DNA from: a bacterium
Lineage (GTDB): Bacteria; Cyanobacteriota; Vampirovibrionia; Gastranaerophilales; Gastranaerophilaceae
Direction of reading: 5' to 3'
Length of the DNA stretch: 64,000 bases
Assembly (NCBI GenBank): GCA_017536545.1
Contig: JAFXHF010000017.1
Span: 62,001-126,000 of the forward strand
The stretch's first letter is position 1, and each line of letters opens with the position of its first letter. This document shows positions 9,334 through 18,069 of the stretch, piece by piece. The notes beneath the pieces were generated by a model. That model was not told the origin of the DNA. It did not search any database and saw only the letters and a program-made list of their open reading frames with translations. The position numbers and the translations under genes are program-made.

Positions 9334-9366
9334 AAAAAAGGAGCTCCAAGTTGGAACTCCTTTTTT
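9334..9366. terminator. bidirectional intrinsic terminator
   Basis: A long inverted repeat, A-tract/GGAG-TCCAA paired with TTGGA-CTCC/T-tract, with a one-base loop, lies between the hydrolase (+) and rpsR (-). It gives a T-run on both strands. Confidence 0.85.
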
Positions 9367-9382
9367 GTATTTGAACTAATAA

Positions 9383-9610
9383 TTAGTCAAAAACGTAGTC
9401 AATAATTGCTGCTTCTCTAGCTTGTTTAATTGCTTTTGCAATCATTCTTTGGTGAGCTGCACAGTTACCAGTGATTCTACGTGGGATGATTTTACCTGCT
9501 TCTGTTAAGTATCTTTTTAATTTAGCAGCATCTTTGTAGTCGATAGAAGTAACTTTGTCTGCACACAAGCTGCAGTTTTTACGTTTTTTCTTATCTTCTT
9601 GTCTTGCCAT
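9383..9610 (-). CDS. rpsR: 30S ribosomal protein S18
   Basis: S18 binds S6 on the platform of the small subunit. The 75-residue protein has the family signature around [18 protein letters not shown] and [11 protein letters not shown]. It also has a CSLC pair near the N-terminus that, with the later C-x2-H, may form a zinc site, as in Cys-containing S18 forms. It is the third gene of rpsF-ssb-rpsR, separated from ssb by 183 bp that hold a repeat element, which is wider than usual for this operon. Confidence 0.97.
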   Translation of the reverse strand: MARQEDKKKRKNCSLCADKVTSIDYKDAAKLKRYLTEAGKIIPRRITGNCAAHQRMIAKAIKQAREAAIIDYVFD

Positions 9611-9663
9611 TTTTCTAATTTGCCTTTCTAGCCTTATTATTTTGTACTAATTATTTTTGTTTA

Positions 9664-9793
9664 TGCCCCGTCTGGCCGAGGACCATCTTGGATTTTGCTG
9701 TGCTCGGTTTAGTGCTCGTTTCGCTTTGCTATCACTCGGTTTAAACCTCGCACCTTGCGGGACTACGCTATGCTTCGCCCTACGCAAAATCCG
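9664..9793 (-). repeat. dispersed repeat element with terminal inverted repeats inside the rpsF-ssb-rpsR operon
   Basis: A GC-richer tract lies between ssb and rpsR. A perfect 9-bp inverted repeat, GGATTTTGC at 9690-9698 and GCAAAATCC at 9784-9792, bounds a 103-bp element that ends next to the ssb stop codon. Inside, CTCGGTTTA-type segments recur. The flank at 9664-9697, read on the minus strand, matches the repeat core found four times at 18.07-18.35 kb (AAAATCCA, then GATGGT, then GACGGGGCAT). No coding capacity is seen, so it looks like a MITE/REP-type palindromic element. It may fold in the operon mRNA. Confidence 0.6.
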
Positions 9794-10204
9794 TTAAAAC
9801 GGAACTTCTTCGTCGTCCATTAAAACGTCTGTATTAGCGTCTGCACTAGCTTCCATATCGCCAAATGTTAGTATATCACCATCTTCTGCAGAACTAGCAT
9901 CTGCTGAGCCAGCACCCATAAGTTCGATAGTTGAAGCTTCAATTTCAAAAACTTTCTTTTCTGTGCCATCGTCCATTTTGCTAACGCCGTTTTGTAATCT
10001 TCCTTCTACCAATACTTTTTGGTTTTTAGAAAGATTTTGAACGATTTCGTCTAAAGATTGTCTTTTTGAAATAACTCTAACTAATGTCTCTTCTTGAGTA
10101 CCGATATTCAAAACGAATGATGAAACTGCAACATTGTTTTGAGTAAACCCTGTTTTTGGAGTTTTATAAACGATACCTGTAACTACTGCTTTTGCTAATG
10201 TCAT
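9794..10204 (-). CDS. ssb: single-stranded DNA-binding protein
   Basis: A 136-residue SSB: an OB fold over residues 1-105 that binds ssDNA, a Ser/Ala/Asp-rich linker, and the acidic tail DDEEVPF that recruits replication and repair enzymes. The intact C-terminus shows that the repeat directly after the stop codon has not damaged the gene. The OB part is divergent (GIVYKTPKTGF, then VLVEGRLQNG), but the rpsF-ssb-rpsR context makes the assignment firm. A GGAAA ribosome site precedes the ATG. Confidence 0.93.
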   Translation of the reverse strand: MTLAKAVVTGIVYKTPKTGFTQNNVAVSSFVLNIGTQEETLVRVISKRQSLDEIVQNLSKNQKVLVEGRLQNGVSKMDDGTEKKVFEIEASTIELMGAGSADASSAEDGDILTFGDMEASADANTDVLMDDEEVPF

Positions 10205-10224
10205 TTTGATTTCCTTATACTAAA

Positions 10225-10524
10225 CTAAACTGATGCTTTTACTGATGCTTCCATAAACATTGTACGAAGTACGCTGTCGTTTAGTCTTAATTGTCTTTTG
10301 AATTCAGCAACTTTATCAGCTGGCATTGAAAGAATTGTAGTTGTGAAGAAACCATCTCTGAAGTTTTGTACTTCATAAGCTAGTTTTTTTCTTCCAGCTT
10401 TGTCAACAGAAGCTACGCTTCCACCAAATTCAACAACTGTTGCGTTAATTTTTTCGATAGCTTTATCAACTTCTTCAGCATCTAGATTAGGTTTGAATAT
10501 AGCTAATAATTCATAATTTTTCAT
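10225..10524 (-). CDS. rpsF: 30S ribosomal protein S6
   Basis: S6 is the 99-residue ferredoxin-like partner of S18. It has the MKNYELLAIF start, the KKLAYEVQNFRDGFF central segment and the LRLNDSVLRTMF C-terminal strand-helix unit. It is the first gene of rpsF-ssb-rpsR. An AGGAG ribosome site is 6-7 nt before the ATG. Confidence 0.97.
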   Translation of the reverse strand: MKNYELLAIFKPNLDAEEVDKAIEKINATVVEFGGSVASVDKAGRKKLAYEVQNFRDGFFTTTILSMPADKVAEFKRQLRLNDSVLRTMFMEASVKASV

Positions 10525-10590
10525 ATCAATATTTCTCCTTTTACTATTTTTCTAGTGTATGTTTCAATCTTATCATGAAAAAATAAATTA

Positions 10591-11427
10591 TTACAACATG
10601 TATTCAGCAATAAAGCTATATTCAGCAGGCCCAATCAAGAAAATATCTTGCTTTGTATTTTCTTGAGTTCCGCTCCACTCAACGTTTACAGCCCCGCCAA
10701 GAAGATTAACTTTTACTCTAGATTCTGTTAAGTTATTTAAAACACAAGCTACAACACTGGCACAAGCACCTGTTCCACAAGCTAGTGTTATGCCGCAGCC
10801 TCTTTCATAAACTCGCATATCAATTTCGTTTCTTGATAGAACTTTTACAAATTCAGTGTTAGTTTTTTCTGGGAAGTATGGGTGAATTTCCATATCTGGG
10901 CCATAATTTTTAGCCAAGTGCATTGGATCTTCTTGAGTGAAGATTATGCAGTGAGGATTACCCATAGATACTGGAGTTAAGTCAAATTTTTTATCACGGA
11001 TTTGTACAGTTCTTTCACCATTGAATGGAATTTTTTCATCTTCTAAAATTGGTGTCCCCATATTAACTTTAACTGTTCCATCATCTTGAATTTCAGGTTT
11101 GATTACGCCAGCAAGAGTTTTTACACTGAATTCTTTTTTATTAACAAGTTTTTTATCATATACGTATTTTGCAAAACATCTCATACCGTTACCGCACATT
11201 TGAGCGGTTGTGCCGTCTGAGTTATAAAAATACCAAGCAATATCAGTTTCGCCATTTGGATTTGTGTCTGGAATTATCATACCATCAGCACCAATGCCAA
11301 AATTTCTATCACATAGTTTTTTTGCTAGAACATCCATTGATAATCCTGTTTTTTCATACTCAGAATAATCAAGAATGACAAAATCATTCCCGCAGCCTTG
11401 CATTTTTGTAATCTTAATTGTTGTCAT
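10591..11427 (-). CDS. dapF: diaminopimelate epimerase
   Basis: Converts LL- to meso-diaminopimelate for lysine and peptidoglycan. The 278-residue protein has both catalytic-cysteine motifs, CGNGMRC near residue 78 and CGTGACAS near 227, plus the QGCGNDFV N-terminal signature. This indicates a meso-DAP cell wall, consistent with PBP1A nearby. The GGGGTAAAT 9-mer lies 16 nt before the start codon, overlapping the ribosome-binding region. Confidence 0.97.
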   Translation of the reverse strand: MTTIKITKMQGCGNDFVILDYSEYEKTGLSMDVLAKKLCDRNFGIGADGMIIPDTNPNGETDIAWYFYNSDGTTAQMCGNGMRCFAKYVYDKKLVNKKEFSVKTLAGVIKPEIQDDGTVKVNMGTPILEDEKIPFNGERTVQIRDKKFDLTPVSMGNPHCIIFTQEDPMHLAKNYGPDMEIHPYFPEKTNTEFVKVLSRNEIDMRVYERGCGITLACGTGACASVVACVLNNLTESRVKVNLLGGAVNVEWSGTQENTKQDIFLIGPAEYSFIAEYML

Positions 11428-11474
11428 AATTTACCTACCTTTGGGGTAAATTATAGCATAAAGTCAAGATTTAA

Positions 11475-12092
11475 TTAAGCCTTAATTTCCAATGCTTCTT
11501 GTTTTTTTAATTCATTTTCTCTTTCTAAGTATGCTCTTTGCATTCTGATTTCTTCATCAAGTGGAACATCCCAAACTTCAGCTATTTGTTTGCCAATTTT
11601 TCGTCCAATTGAAGAACCTGTTAATGATGCAGATAAGAAGATTACACCTTTTACAACTGGTAGTAATTTCTTAGGTAAAAATGTTGCTTTTGCTAGATAT
11701 CCATCAAGATTTCTCTTCATGAAGCCTTCAGCTAAGAACATACCGCTAAGCATACCACCTTCGGTTACGAAAGCTTTTTCTCTATCTTCTTTTTTAGTAA
11801 GTGCTACTTTTGTTACACCTGATGCAACAATAAGTGGGTTTATATTATTTTTAATAAATTTTCCAGCATTGAATACACTACCAAAAACTTTATCAGTTTT
11901 TGCCATAGTTTCGCAGGTAGTTACTAATTTACAGGTTTTACCAGCAAGTTTAGCGTTTAAATTTGATGCTTCATCAAGTGCGTTAATGATTTGGCCTGTA
12001 AGCACAGGGATTCTAGTCCAGTCTTCTTGTTCGAAAACTTTGTTGCCATTTGTCCCTATGAAACCTAATGTTGCTACACCACTGTACGCCAT
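11475..12092 (-). CDS. hydrophobic protein of unknown family
   Basis: I do not recognise a named family. From the ATG at 12092 the protein has about 205 residues, with a short N-terminal segment MAYSGVATLGFIG, hydrophobic glycine-rich stretches near residues 90-130 (VTEGGMLSGMFLAEGF) and 145-165 (LLPVVKGVIFLSASL), and a charged C-terminal helix. A GTG at 12110 would add six residues; I prefer the ATG because an AGG lies 7 nt upstream. The early F-x-G motif and glycine-rich hydrophobic C-half resemble the protein at 24.1 kb, so both may belong to a lineage-specific membrane-associated group. It is followed by dapF after a 47-nt gap. Confidence 0.7.
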   Translation of the reverse strand: MAYSGVATLGFIGTNGNKVFEQEDWTRIPVLTGQIINALDEASNLNAKLAGKTCKLVTTCETMAKTDKVFGSVFNAGKFIKNNINPLIVASGVTKVALTKKEDREKAFVTEGGMLSGMFLAEGFMKRNLDGYLAKATFLPKKLLPVVKGVIFLSASLTGSSIGRKIGKQIAEVWDVPLDEEIRMQRAYLERENELKKQEALEIKA

Positions 12093-12178
12093 AAAATAAC
12101 CTATAAGCACTTACCTACATGTATATAAAGTATTTTTTATTTTAAAAATTGCGTAGGTGTATAATTTGTTTACATTAT

Positions 12179-13180
12179 TTAATCATTGCAAATAGTTTGA
12201 GATATTTGATTTGCAGTGATTTTCAAACAATCTAAATTTTTACAAGTGGTTTGGCGTCTTGCCCATAAACAAGGTTTTAAAGAACAATTATCATTTGTTG
12301 TTATTGGGATAATTTTATTTGATTCAGGGATAAGTGTTTTAAAATCTGTTGGTCCAAAAATTACATATGTCTTAATGCCTAGTGCGACTGCAACATGAAG
12401 TGGTGCAGAATCTGAACATAAAAATTTTTCAGCTGAGGAAATTAATTCAGCTAATTCTTTTAGATTTTTTGTTGTTCCGTATAAGTTCTCAAAATTTTGA
12501 GTTCGAACATTTTTTAATATGGTTTCGATACATTCTTTATCATCTGGACCACCAACAAGCATAACTTTTTTACCTTCAGCAACAAGTAAGTCAATTGTTT
12601 GAGCCCAAACTTCTGGTGTTATTGTTTTTATACAACCTTTTTGAACACTCAATTTACTTACCCCTGGGTGAATTAAAACTGAGTTTGAAATTATTTCACG
12701 CTTTTCAATATTTATTTCAGGTAGTTCTGTATTGTGTTTTGTGATCCCTCTAATTAAGTCGTGATACATTGCACAAGCGTATTGGTTTTTGTTTAGAGGT
12801 ATCGGATGTGTTAGCAATTTTTCACTAAGTTTTCCTGTATTGTATCCACATCGAACTTTTATTCCTGTTAAAAATAATAAAATACTAATCAATTTGTTTC
12901 CGCCAGAAGAAACAACAATATCAAAATTTCCTTGTCGAGCTTTGATAAGTAGTTTGAACATTTCAAAATATTTGTTAGTACCTTTTGGGTCAATTAAAAT
13001 TAGATCGTCAACGATATCAGTTAAGTCTTTAACACTTTTACTTCTTGGTTCTAATGCTAGAGTTATTTTAGAATTTGGGAATTCTTTTTTTAACGATATC
13101 AAAGTTGGGAGGAAGAAGATTTCATCTCCAATTCCTCCAAAGTTAATTGTTAATATTTTTTTAGGTTCATTTTTGGTCAT
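12179..13180 (-). CDS. glycosyltransferase family 9 (heptosyltransferase-like)
   Basis: A 333-residue GT-B enzyme of the ADP-heptose:LPS heptosyltransferase type, expected to extend an LPS core or another surface glycan at the inner membrane. Key features are the N-terminal FGGIGDEIFFLPTL, the VLIHPGVS donor-domain strand near residue 172, a GGPDD loop near 218, and the DSAPLHVA signature near 259. A Cys-rich C-terminus (NCSLKPC, then TCKNLDC) is frequent in this family. It begins 4 nt after the PBP1A stop, so the two are co-transcribed. Confidence 0.9.
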   Translation of the reverse strand: MTKNEPKKILTINFGGIGDEIFFLPTLISLKKEFPNSKITLALEPRSKSVKDLTDIVDDLILIDPKGTNKYFEMFKLLIKARQGNFDIVVSSGGNKLISILLFLTGIKVRCGYNTGKLSEKLLTHPIPLNKNQYACAMYHDLIRGITKHNTELPEINIEKREIISNSVLIHPGVSKLSVQKGCIKTITPEVWAQTIDLLVAEGKKVMLVGGPDDKECIETILKNVRTQNFENLYGTTKNLKELAELISSAEKFLCSDSAPLHVAVALGIKTYVIFGPTDFKTLIPESNKIIPITTNDNCSLKPCLWARRQTTCKNLDCLKITANQISQTICND

Positions 13181-13184
13181 TTTA

Positions 13185-15350
13185 TTATCTCAAACTATCA
13201 GGCATAGCCATTGGAATTGGAGCTCCTTGAGTTACAGTTTTTGATGCTGGAACTGGAGCAGCTTGGCTTTTTGTCTCTTTTTTATCTTCTTTTTTGTCTT
13301 TTGATTTTGCTTCTTCAGCATTTTTTACAACATTGTCGATTAGGGCTTTTGTTTCTTCATTTGTTGTTGGAATAATAGCTTTACCTTCGTTTGCAGGGTT
13401 TTCATCATCGCTGATAATTACCCTAACTTCATCTTTTCCTTTTCCGTAATTTTCCAATACAACTTCTGGATAATCAAAATCTTTTGCTCCTAAATCACGA
13501 GTTGCAACTGTCATAACTTCTTTCCAAATTTTTGCAGGAATTGTACCACCGTAAAGTCCATTAACTTGTTTGTTGTTATCGTCCCCAACCCAAACACCAG
13601 TAACGATATCTGGAGTATAGCCTACAAAGTATGCATCACGGCAATCATCAGTTGTTCCAGTTTTTCCTGCGGCAGGTTTCCCGATATTTGCACCTGTACC
13701 AGTACCAGAAATAAGTACTGTTTTAAGCATTGCAGTCATTTCTGCTGCAGTTTTTAAGCTAAGTTGGTGGGTAGATTTTGTTTTACCTGCTCTGTATAAA
13801 ACTCTACCACGAGAGTCTTCAATTTTTTCGATTGCGTAAGGTTGTACAACGTAACCCCCATTTGCAAAAGCTCCATATGCTCTTACAAATTCAAATAGTT
13901 TTACGCCGTTTGAACCTAGTGAAATTGTATAGTCATATTCAAGAGGTGTTGTAATACCCAAAACTGTAGCAAGTTGTTTTACTGAACGGATACCAACTTC
14001 TTGAATCATTCTTGCAGCACATACGTTTGATGAAACCATCAAAGCTTTATATACAGGGATTTTTCCTCTGTACTTATGGCTATAGTTATGTGGTGACCAG
14101 TTGCCAATAGTTACAGGCATATCTTCAATAATATCATTTGGAGAAATACCTTTTTCTAATGCGGCAGCATAAACGATAGGCTTGAATGCTGAACCTGGAG
14201 GTCTTATTGCTTGGGTTACACGGTCATATTGTGATTCTCCGTAGTTTTTACCTCCTGCGTAAACCAAAATTCGTCCATCAATCGGGCTGTATGCAAATAC
14301 TGCTGCTTGATGTGATTTATTAGTTAAGCCCCAAGCTTTCATGTTTCTTAAAATGGATTCGTTTGCGGTATCTTGTGCTTTTGAATCTAATGTTGTAACA
14401 ACTTTATATCCGCCGTGGATGATATCAGTTTCTGTGAAACCTAATTTTTCCATTTCTTTCACAACATAATCGCTAAAGTAAGGAGCTTTGTTTGTTGTGT
14501 AAATTTGTGGAACAGAGCTTAGTGTAACCTCAGCTTCGATAGCTTTTTTATACTCATCTTTTGTAATATAACGCATAGTTAGCATTCTTTTTAAAACTTG
14601 ATTACGTCTTCTGATTGCAAGTTTTTTGCTATTGTATGGGTTATAAACAGATGGTGCCTGTGGTAAACCTGCAATTAATGCAAGTTCTGGTAATGTAAGC
14701 TGATCTAATTTTTTATTGAAATATATTTTTGATGCTGCTGAAACCCCATAAGCACCCGCACCTAGATAAACATTATTTAAATACATTTCTAAGATTTGGT
14801 CTTTTGAAATTGTTTTTTCAATACGTGCAGCAACTTCAAGTTCTTTTACTTTTCTTGTTAATGTTCTTTCATTTGATAGGAATAAAATTCTTGCAAGTTG
14901 TTGAGTTAAAGTACTTGCACCTTGTACAGCCTGTCTTGCAATAACGTTTTGGATTGATGATCTGATAATGCCGACAACGTCATAGCCATTGTGTCTATAA
15001 AAATTTTTATCTTCTGTTGCGATTAATGCTTTTTTTAGTTCTTCTGGGACATCTTTTAGGTCAATTCTATCATATGTATAAGCTGTGAAAGTTTTGATAA
15101 CTTCGCCATCTGCGGAATAGAATTTTGTAACAATGTTTGGTTTATAATCTTCTAGATTCTCAATTGGTGGCAGTGATGATAAATAAAGATTTAATGCCAC
15201 AATTCCAGCTAAAAATAATGCTGTTGAAACTAAAATAAAAGTTTTTAAATTTGCAAAAAACTTATTTATAGGATTTTCAGAACGGCGTTCTTTTCTCGAA
15301 GATCCTTTTGTTGCTCGTTGTCTTTTATATCTTTCGTAAGAACTAGACAT
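13185..15350 (-). CDS. mrcA: bifunctional penicillin-binding protein 1A
   Basis: Class A PBP with glycan polymerase and transpeptidase activity. Over 721 residues: a basic cytoplasmic tail (1-30), one membrane anchor (about 31-52), a GT51 domain with the EDKNFYRH glutamate near 112 and GASTLTQQLAR near 143, then the penicillin-binding domain with the SAFK serine-lysine pair near 390, an SSN motif near 443 and KTGT near 563. The last 70 residues are Lys/Glu-rich then Pro/Ala-rich and probably disordered in the periplasm. The symbol follows the E. coli orthologue group and is given by type. Confidence 0.95.
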   Translation of the reverse strand: MSSSYERYKRQRATKGSSRKERRSENPINKFFANLKTFILVSTALFLAGIVALNLYLSSLPPIENLEDYKPNIVTKFYSADGEVIKTFTAYTYDRIDLKDVPEELKKALIATEDKNFYRHNGYDVVGIIRSSIQNVIARQAVQGASTLTQQLARILFLSNERTLTRKVKELEVAARIEKTISKDQILEMYLNNVYLGAGAYGVSAASKIYFNKKLDQLTLPELALIAGLPQAPSVYNPYNSKKLAIRRRNQVLKRMLTMRYITKDEYKKAIEAEVTLSSVPQIYTTNKAPYFSDYVVKEMEKLGFTETDIIHGGYKVVTTLDSKAQDTANESILRNMKAWGLTNKSHQAAVFAYSPIDGRILVYAGGKNYGESQYDRVTQAIRPPGSAFKPIVYAAALEKGISPNDIIEDMPVTIGNWSPHNYSHKYRGKIPVYKALMVSSNVCAARMIQEVGIRSVKQLATVLGITTPLEYDYTISLGSNGVKLFEFVRAYGAFANGGYVVQPYAIEKIEDSRGRVLYRAGKTKSTHQLSLKTAAEMTAMLKTVLISGTGTGANIGKPAAGKTGTTDDCRDAYFVGYTPDIVTGVWVGDDNNKQVNGLYGGTIPAKIWKEVMTVATRDLGAKDFDYPEVVLENYGKGKDEVRVIISDDENPANEGKAIIPTTNEETKALIDNVVKNAEEAKSKDKKEDKKETKSQAAPVPASKTVTQGAPIPMAMPDSLR

Positions 15351-15535
15351 AATATTTCTCTCCCTATCAACAATTAATCATATTGTATCAATTAAAATAT
15401 ATACCAATTAAGGAAAAAATGCAGTAATTTTTTAGCATTAATTAACTAATTTTACAAATATCTTTACAAAGCCTTTAAAATAAAAAATGTTCAAGGTATA
15501 CTTAAACGGTTGACAAAATACGGAGATTGAAAAAG

Positions 15536-16909
15536 ATGTACAACGTAGCGATAATTGGTGCTGGTCCAGCTGGGATTTTTGCAGCTTTAGAAATTATGAA
15601 TTTAAAACCTGATTGGAAGGTTATTTTAATAGAAAAAGGACAAAGAATTGAAAAGAGAAAATGTCCGCTTCGTGAAGGTTCACCAAAATGCGTAAACTGC
15701 CGTCGTTGTGGTTTGTTATGTGGTTGGGGTGGAGCAGGAGCTTTTTCTGATGGTAAGCTTACTCTAACACCAGATGTTGGTGGTCACCTTGTTGATTATA
15801 TGACAAGAAAACAAACTGAAGAATTAATCGGTTACGCTGATGAATTATATCTAAAATATGGTGCAACTGATGAAGTTTTCGGTACTGATATGAAAATTTT
15901 TGAAGAAATCGAAAAACAAGCTGTTCTTGCTGAATTGAAGCTTGTTCATTCTCCTGTTAGACATTTAGGTACTGAAAGAAGTTTAGAAGTATTGAAAAAT
16001 ATGCAAGACTATCTAGATGAAAGAATTACTATCCTAAACAATGTGTCAGCAGAATCATTAATTGTTGAATGTGAACAAGTTAAAGGTATTAAATTAGATA
16101 ATGGTGAAGTGATTTCGGCTGAGTACACAATTATTGCTCCAGGTAGAGAAGGTGCAGATTGGTTAACTCAAGAATTTGCTAAACATAAAATTGGTATGGT
16201 AAACAATGCGGTTGATATCGGGGTTCGTGTTGAGCTTCCAGCTCCTGTATTTGAACCTTTAACTTCAAAATTATATGAATCAAAATTGATTTATCACTCT
16301 CCAACATTTGGTGATGAAGTTAGAACATTCTGTATGAACCCAAATGGTGAAGTTGTTCAAGAAAATTACAATGGTATTGCAACAGTTAACGGTCACAGTT
16401 ATGCAAACTTCAAAACTCCAAACACAAACTTTGCATTGTTAGTAAGTGAAAAATTTACTGAACCGTTCAAAGAACCGATTCAATACGGTCAGCACGTTGC
16501 AAGACTTGCAAATATGTTGGGTGGCGGTATTTTAGTTCAAAGATTTGGCGATTTGTTAGATGGTCGCAGATCAACTCCAGATAGAATTAAAAACTCAATT
16601 ATTACACCAACTCTTACTTGTGCAACTCCTGGTGACTTGAGTCTTGTTATTCCTCATAGACAAATGACAAGTATTATTGAGATGATTCAAGCTCTTGATA
16701 AAATTGCACCTGGAACAGCATCAAGATACACCCTTCTTTATGGTATCGAAGTTAAGTTCTACTCAGCTAGAGTTAAACTTACTGATAAACTTGAAACTGA
16801 AGGTGTTAAAAACTTATTCACAATTGGTGATGGTGCTGGTGTTACTAGAGGTTTATTGCAAGCATCTGCTTCAGGTGTTTACGTTGCAAGAACAATCTGT
16901 GAAAGATAG
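15536..16909 (+). CDS. FAD-dependent dehydrogenase (COG2509-like)
   Basis: A 457-residue flavoprotein. The Rossmann GAGPAGIFAAL motif lies near residue 8, followed by a Cys-rich loop KCVNCRRCGLLCGWGGAGAFSDGKL near 55-78 that marks this uncharacterised dehydrogenase family. A second dinucleotide element APGREGADW lies near 204 and the C-terminal FAD-binding TIGDGAGVTRGLLQA near 431. The true substrate is unknown. The frame is open to a TTG at 15527, but CGGAG is only one base from that codon and 10 nt from the ATG at 15536, so I use the ATG. A strong terminator follows. Confidence 0.88.
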   Translation: MYNVAIIGAGPAGIFAALEIMNLKPDWKVILIEKGQRIEKRKCPLREGSPKCVNCRRCGLLCGWGGAGAFSDGKLTLTPDVGGHLVDYMTRKQTEELIGYADELYLKYGATDEVFGTDMKIFEEIEKQAVLAELKLVHSPVRHLGTERSLEVLKNMQDYLDERITILNNVSAESLIVECEQVKGIKLDNGEVISAEYTIIAPGREGADWLTQEFAKHKIGMVNNAVDIGVRVELPAPVFEPLTSKLYESKLIYHSPTFGDEVRTFCMNPNGEVVQENYNGIATVNGHSYANFKTPNTNFALLVSEKFTEPFKEPIQYGQHVARLANMLGGGILVQRFGDLLDGRRSTPDRIKNSIITPTLTCATPGDLSLVIPHRQMTSIIEMIQALDKIAPGTASRYTLLYGIEVKFYSARVKLTDKLETEGVKNLFTIGDGAGVTRGLLQASASGVYVARTICER

Positions 16910-16930
16910 TTTTGTAAGTTTATATATTAA

Positions 16931-16964
16931 GAGGCGGCTGCCATCGGCAGCCGCCTCCTTCTTT
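16931..16964. terminator. strong intrinsic terminator
   Basis: A perfect 12-bp GC-rich stem (GAGGCGGCTGCC, loop ATC, GGCAGCCGCCTC) is followed by a pyrimidine run on the plus strand. It ends the dehydrogenase transcript and lies at the stop codon of the convergent small secreted gene. Confidence 0.85.
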
Positions 16965-17301
16965 ATCTGTTGTTTGAATTTTCTCCAGCATTTTGTCTGT
17001 TGAAACAATTCCCAAATTGGCAATTTGCATTATAAGGTTGAGTGTTTTCTTCTTGTATTGGTTCCATATTAATATTTTCAGGAATTTGAGGTTGCCCAAG
17101 TTGAGTTCTGTTTTCAAAACTGTTGTGTGGTTGTTTAATTCTTTCCAAATTGTTGGGCATAATCTTATCTTGTAATGAACTGTTAATAACATTACCAATG
17201 TCAGCTTTACAAGCTCCTAAATTTTCTATTTTACATGCACTAAATACTGGTAATGACACACAAGATAGGAAAAGGGCACTTAATATTAAAATCTTTTTCA
17301 T
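16963..17301 (-). CDS. small secreted protein of unknown function
   Basis: A 112-residue protein with a Sec signal peptide: a basic start MKKILI, a hydrophobic core to about residue 16, then SLPVFSA before a cysteine at 22. Cleavage after the Ala gives a Cys-starting product, so a lipoprotein is possible although the lipobox is poor (FSAC). The mature part is Asn/Gln-rich with five cysteines and no recognisable domain. It stands alone between convergent terminators, and nothing indicates its role. Confidence 0.7.
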   Translation of the reverse strand: MKKILILSALFLSCVSLPVFSACKIENLGACKADIGNVINSSLQDKIMPNNLERIKQPHNSFENRTQLGQPQIPENINMEPIQEENTQPYNANCQFGNCFNRQNAGENSNNR

Positions 17302-17381
17302 AATTTTACACCTTTTAAATATATCTACATGACTAATTTAAAAGGTTTTTATTTATATTTCATTGGATAAAAGTGTAATTT

Positions 17382-17819
17382 TTAGAACCACTTTCGGATA
17401 ATTTTTCTATCTTGTTTTTTCTCAACACTTTTTAAAACGTCTTTAAATGGAATAATTGGTTCCATTTTGTATCCGCAATCTTCTGATAATGTTCCGCCCA
17501 TCGCAAAAAGCTCTTCTTGAGGGTATCTTCTACAAATCCCAGGTCGCCAAAAATGGATTTTACAACGTTTTGTTTCGGGGTCTAAGTTTTTGCACTCAAA
17601 AATTAAGCCAAGTTCATCCTTCCCAATAATTTTTAAATCGGCATAAAATTTGTGTAAGTATTGTAGTTTATCAAATTCTTTTTCATCTTGAAGAACATGT
17701 TTGAAGTGTTTTACATAAATATGTGTGCAACACTGACCGCAACCTTTGCATTTTCCAGTACGATAATAATGCTTTTTCATGATTTTTGATAGAATAAATT
17801 TTTTAATCTTTAACCACAT
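17382..17819 (-). CDS. YkgJ-family cysteine cluster protein
   Basis: A 145-residue protein from the ATG at 17819. It has the CxxCxxCC cluster (KCKGCGQCC near residue 22) and a second group (FECKNLDPETKRCKIH and RPGICRRYP), which together define the zinc/iron-chelating YkgJ-type domain (UPF0153). The role of this family is not established. The frame extends 23 codons upstream through a low-quality Leu/Phe-rich stretch; a weak AGAG site favours the internal ATG. Confidence 0.8.
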   Translation of the reverse strand: MWLKIKKFILSKIMKKHYYRTGKCKGCGQCCTHIYVKHFKHVLQDEKEFDKLQYLHKFYADLKIIGKDELGLIFECKNLDPETKRCKIHFWRPGICRRYPQEELFAMGGTLSEDCGYKMEPIIPFKDVLKSVEKKQDRKIIRKWF

Positions 17820-17941
17820 AACTCTATCATATCTCAATTCTAGCCTATTTGTGTTAAGTTTTGTAAATCTTAAAAACAAAAAAAGCAATTTTTAATCTTG
17901 AGGGTAATTTAAGCAAGTGTAAGAAATAAACAATTAACCCC

Positions 17942-17971
17942 TTGAAAATAAACATTAACCTTAAATATATT
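17942..17971 (+). promoter_or_regulatory. promoter candidate for a short RNA
   Basis: TTGAAA at 17942-17947 and TATATT at 17966-17971 are separated by 18 bp and point toward the terminator at 18034-18058 with no ORF in between. Confidence 0.35.
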
Positions 17972-17977
17972 TAACCT

Positions 17978-18058
17978 ATACAGTATTCATAAACTGACAT
18001 AATACTATAACATAACCAAAAATAACCAACCTTGACCTCTAACAGAGGTCTTTTTTTT
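17978..18058 (+). ncRNA. candidate small RNA of about 80 nt
   Basis: A plausible promoter and a clear intrinsic terminator bracket about 80 nt of non-coding sequence. An inverted repeat AGTATT/AATACT near 17983-18005 could form a first hairpin, and the terminator stem the second. TTAACC repeats lie upstream. Identity unknown. Confidence 0.35.
18034..18058 (+). terminator. intrinsic terminator
   Basis: GACCTCT, loop AAC, AGAGGTC, followed by eight T residues. No plus-strand gene precedes it, which is the main argument for a small RNA here. Confidence 0.8.
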
Positions 18059-18069
18059 GTCCTCGGCCG

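Noticed and set aside
17934-17976. Three TTAACC hexamers resembling a cyanobacterial Pho box
   Set aside because: Spacings of 21 and 16 bp do not fit the 11-bp periodicity of tandem Pho boxes, and no phosphate gene is adjacent.
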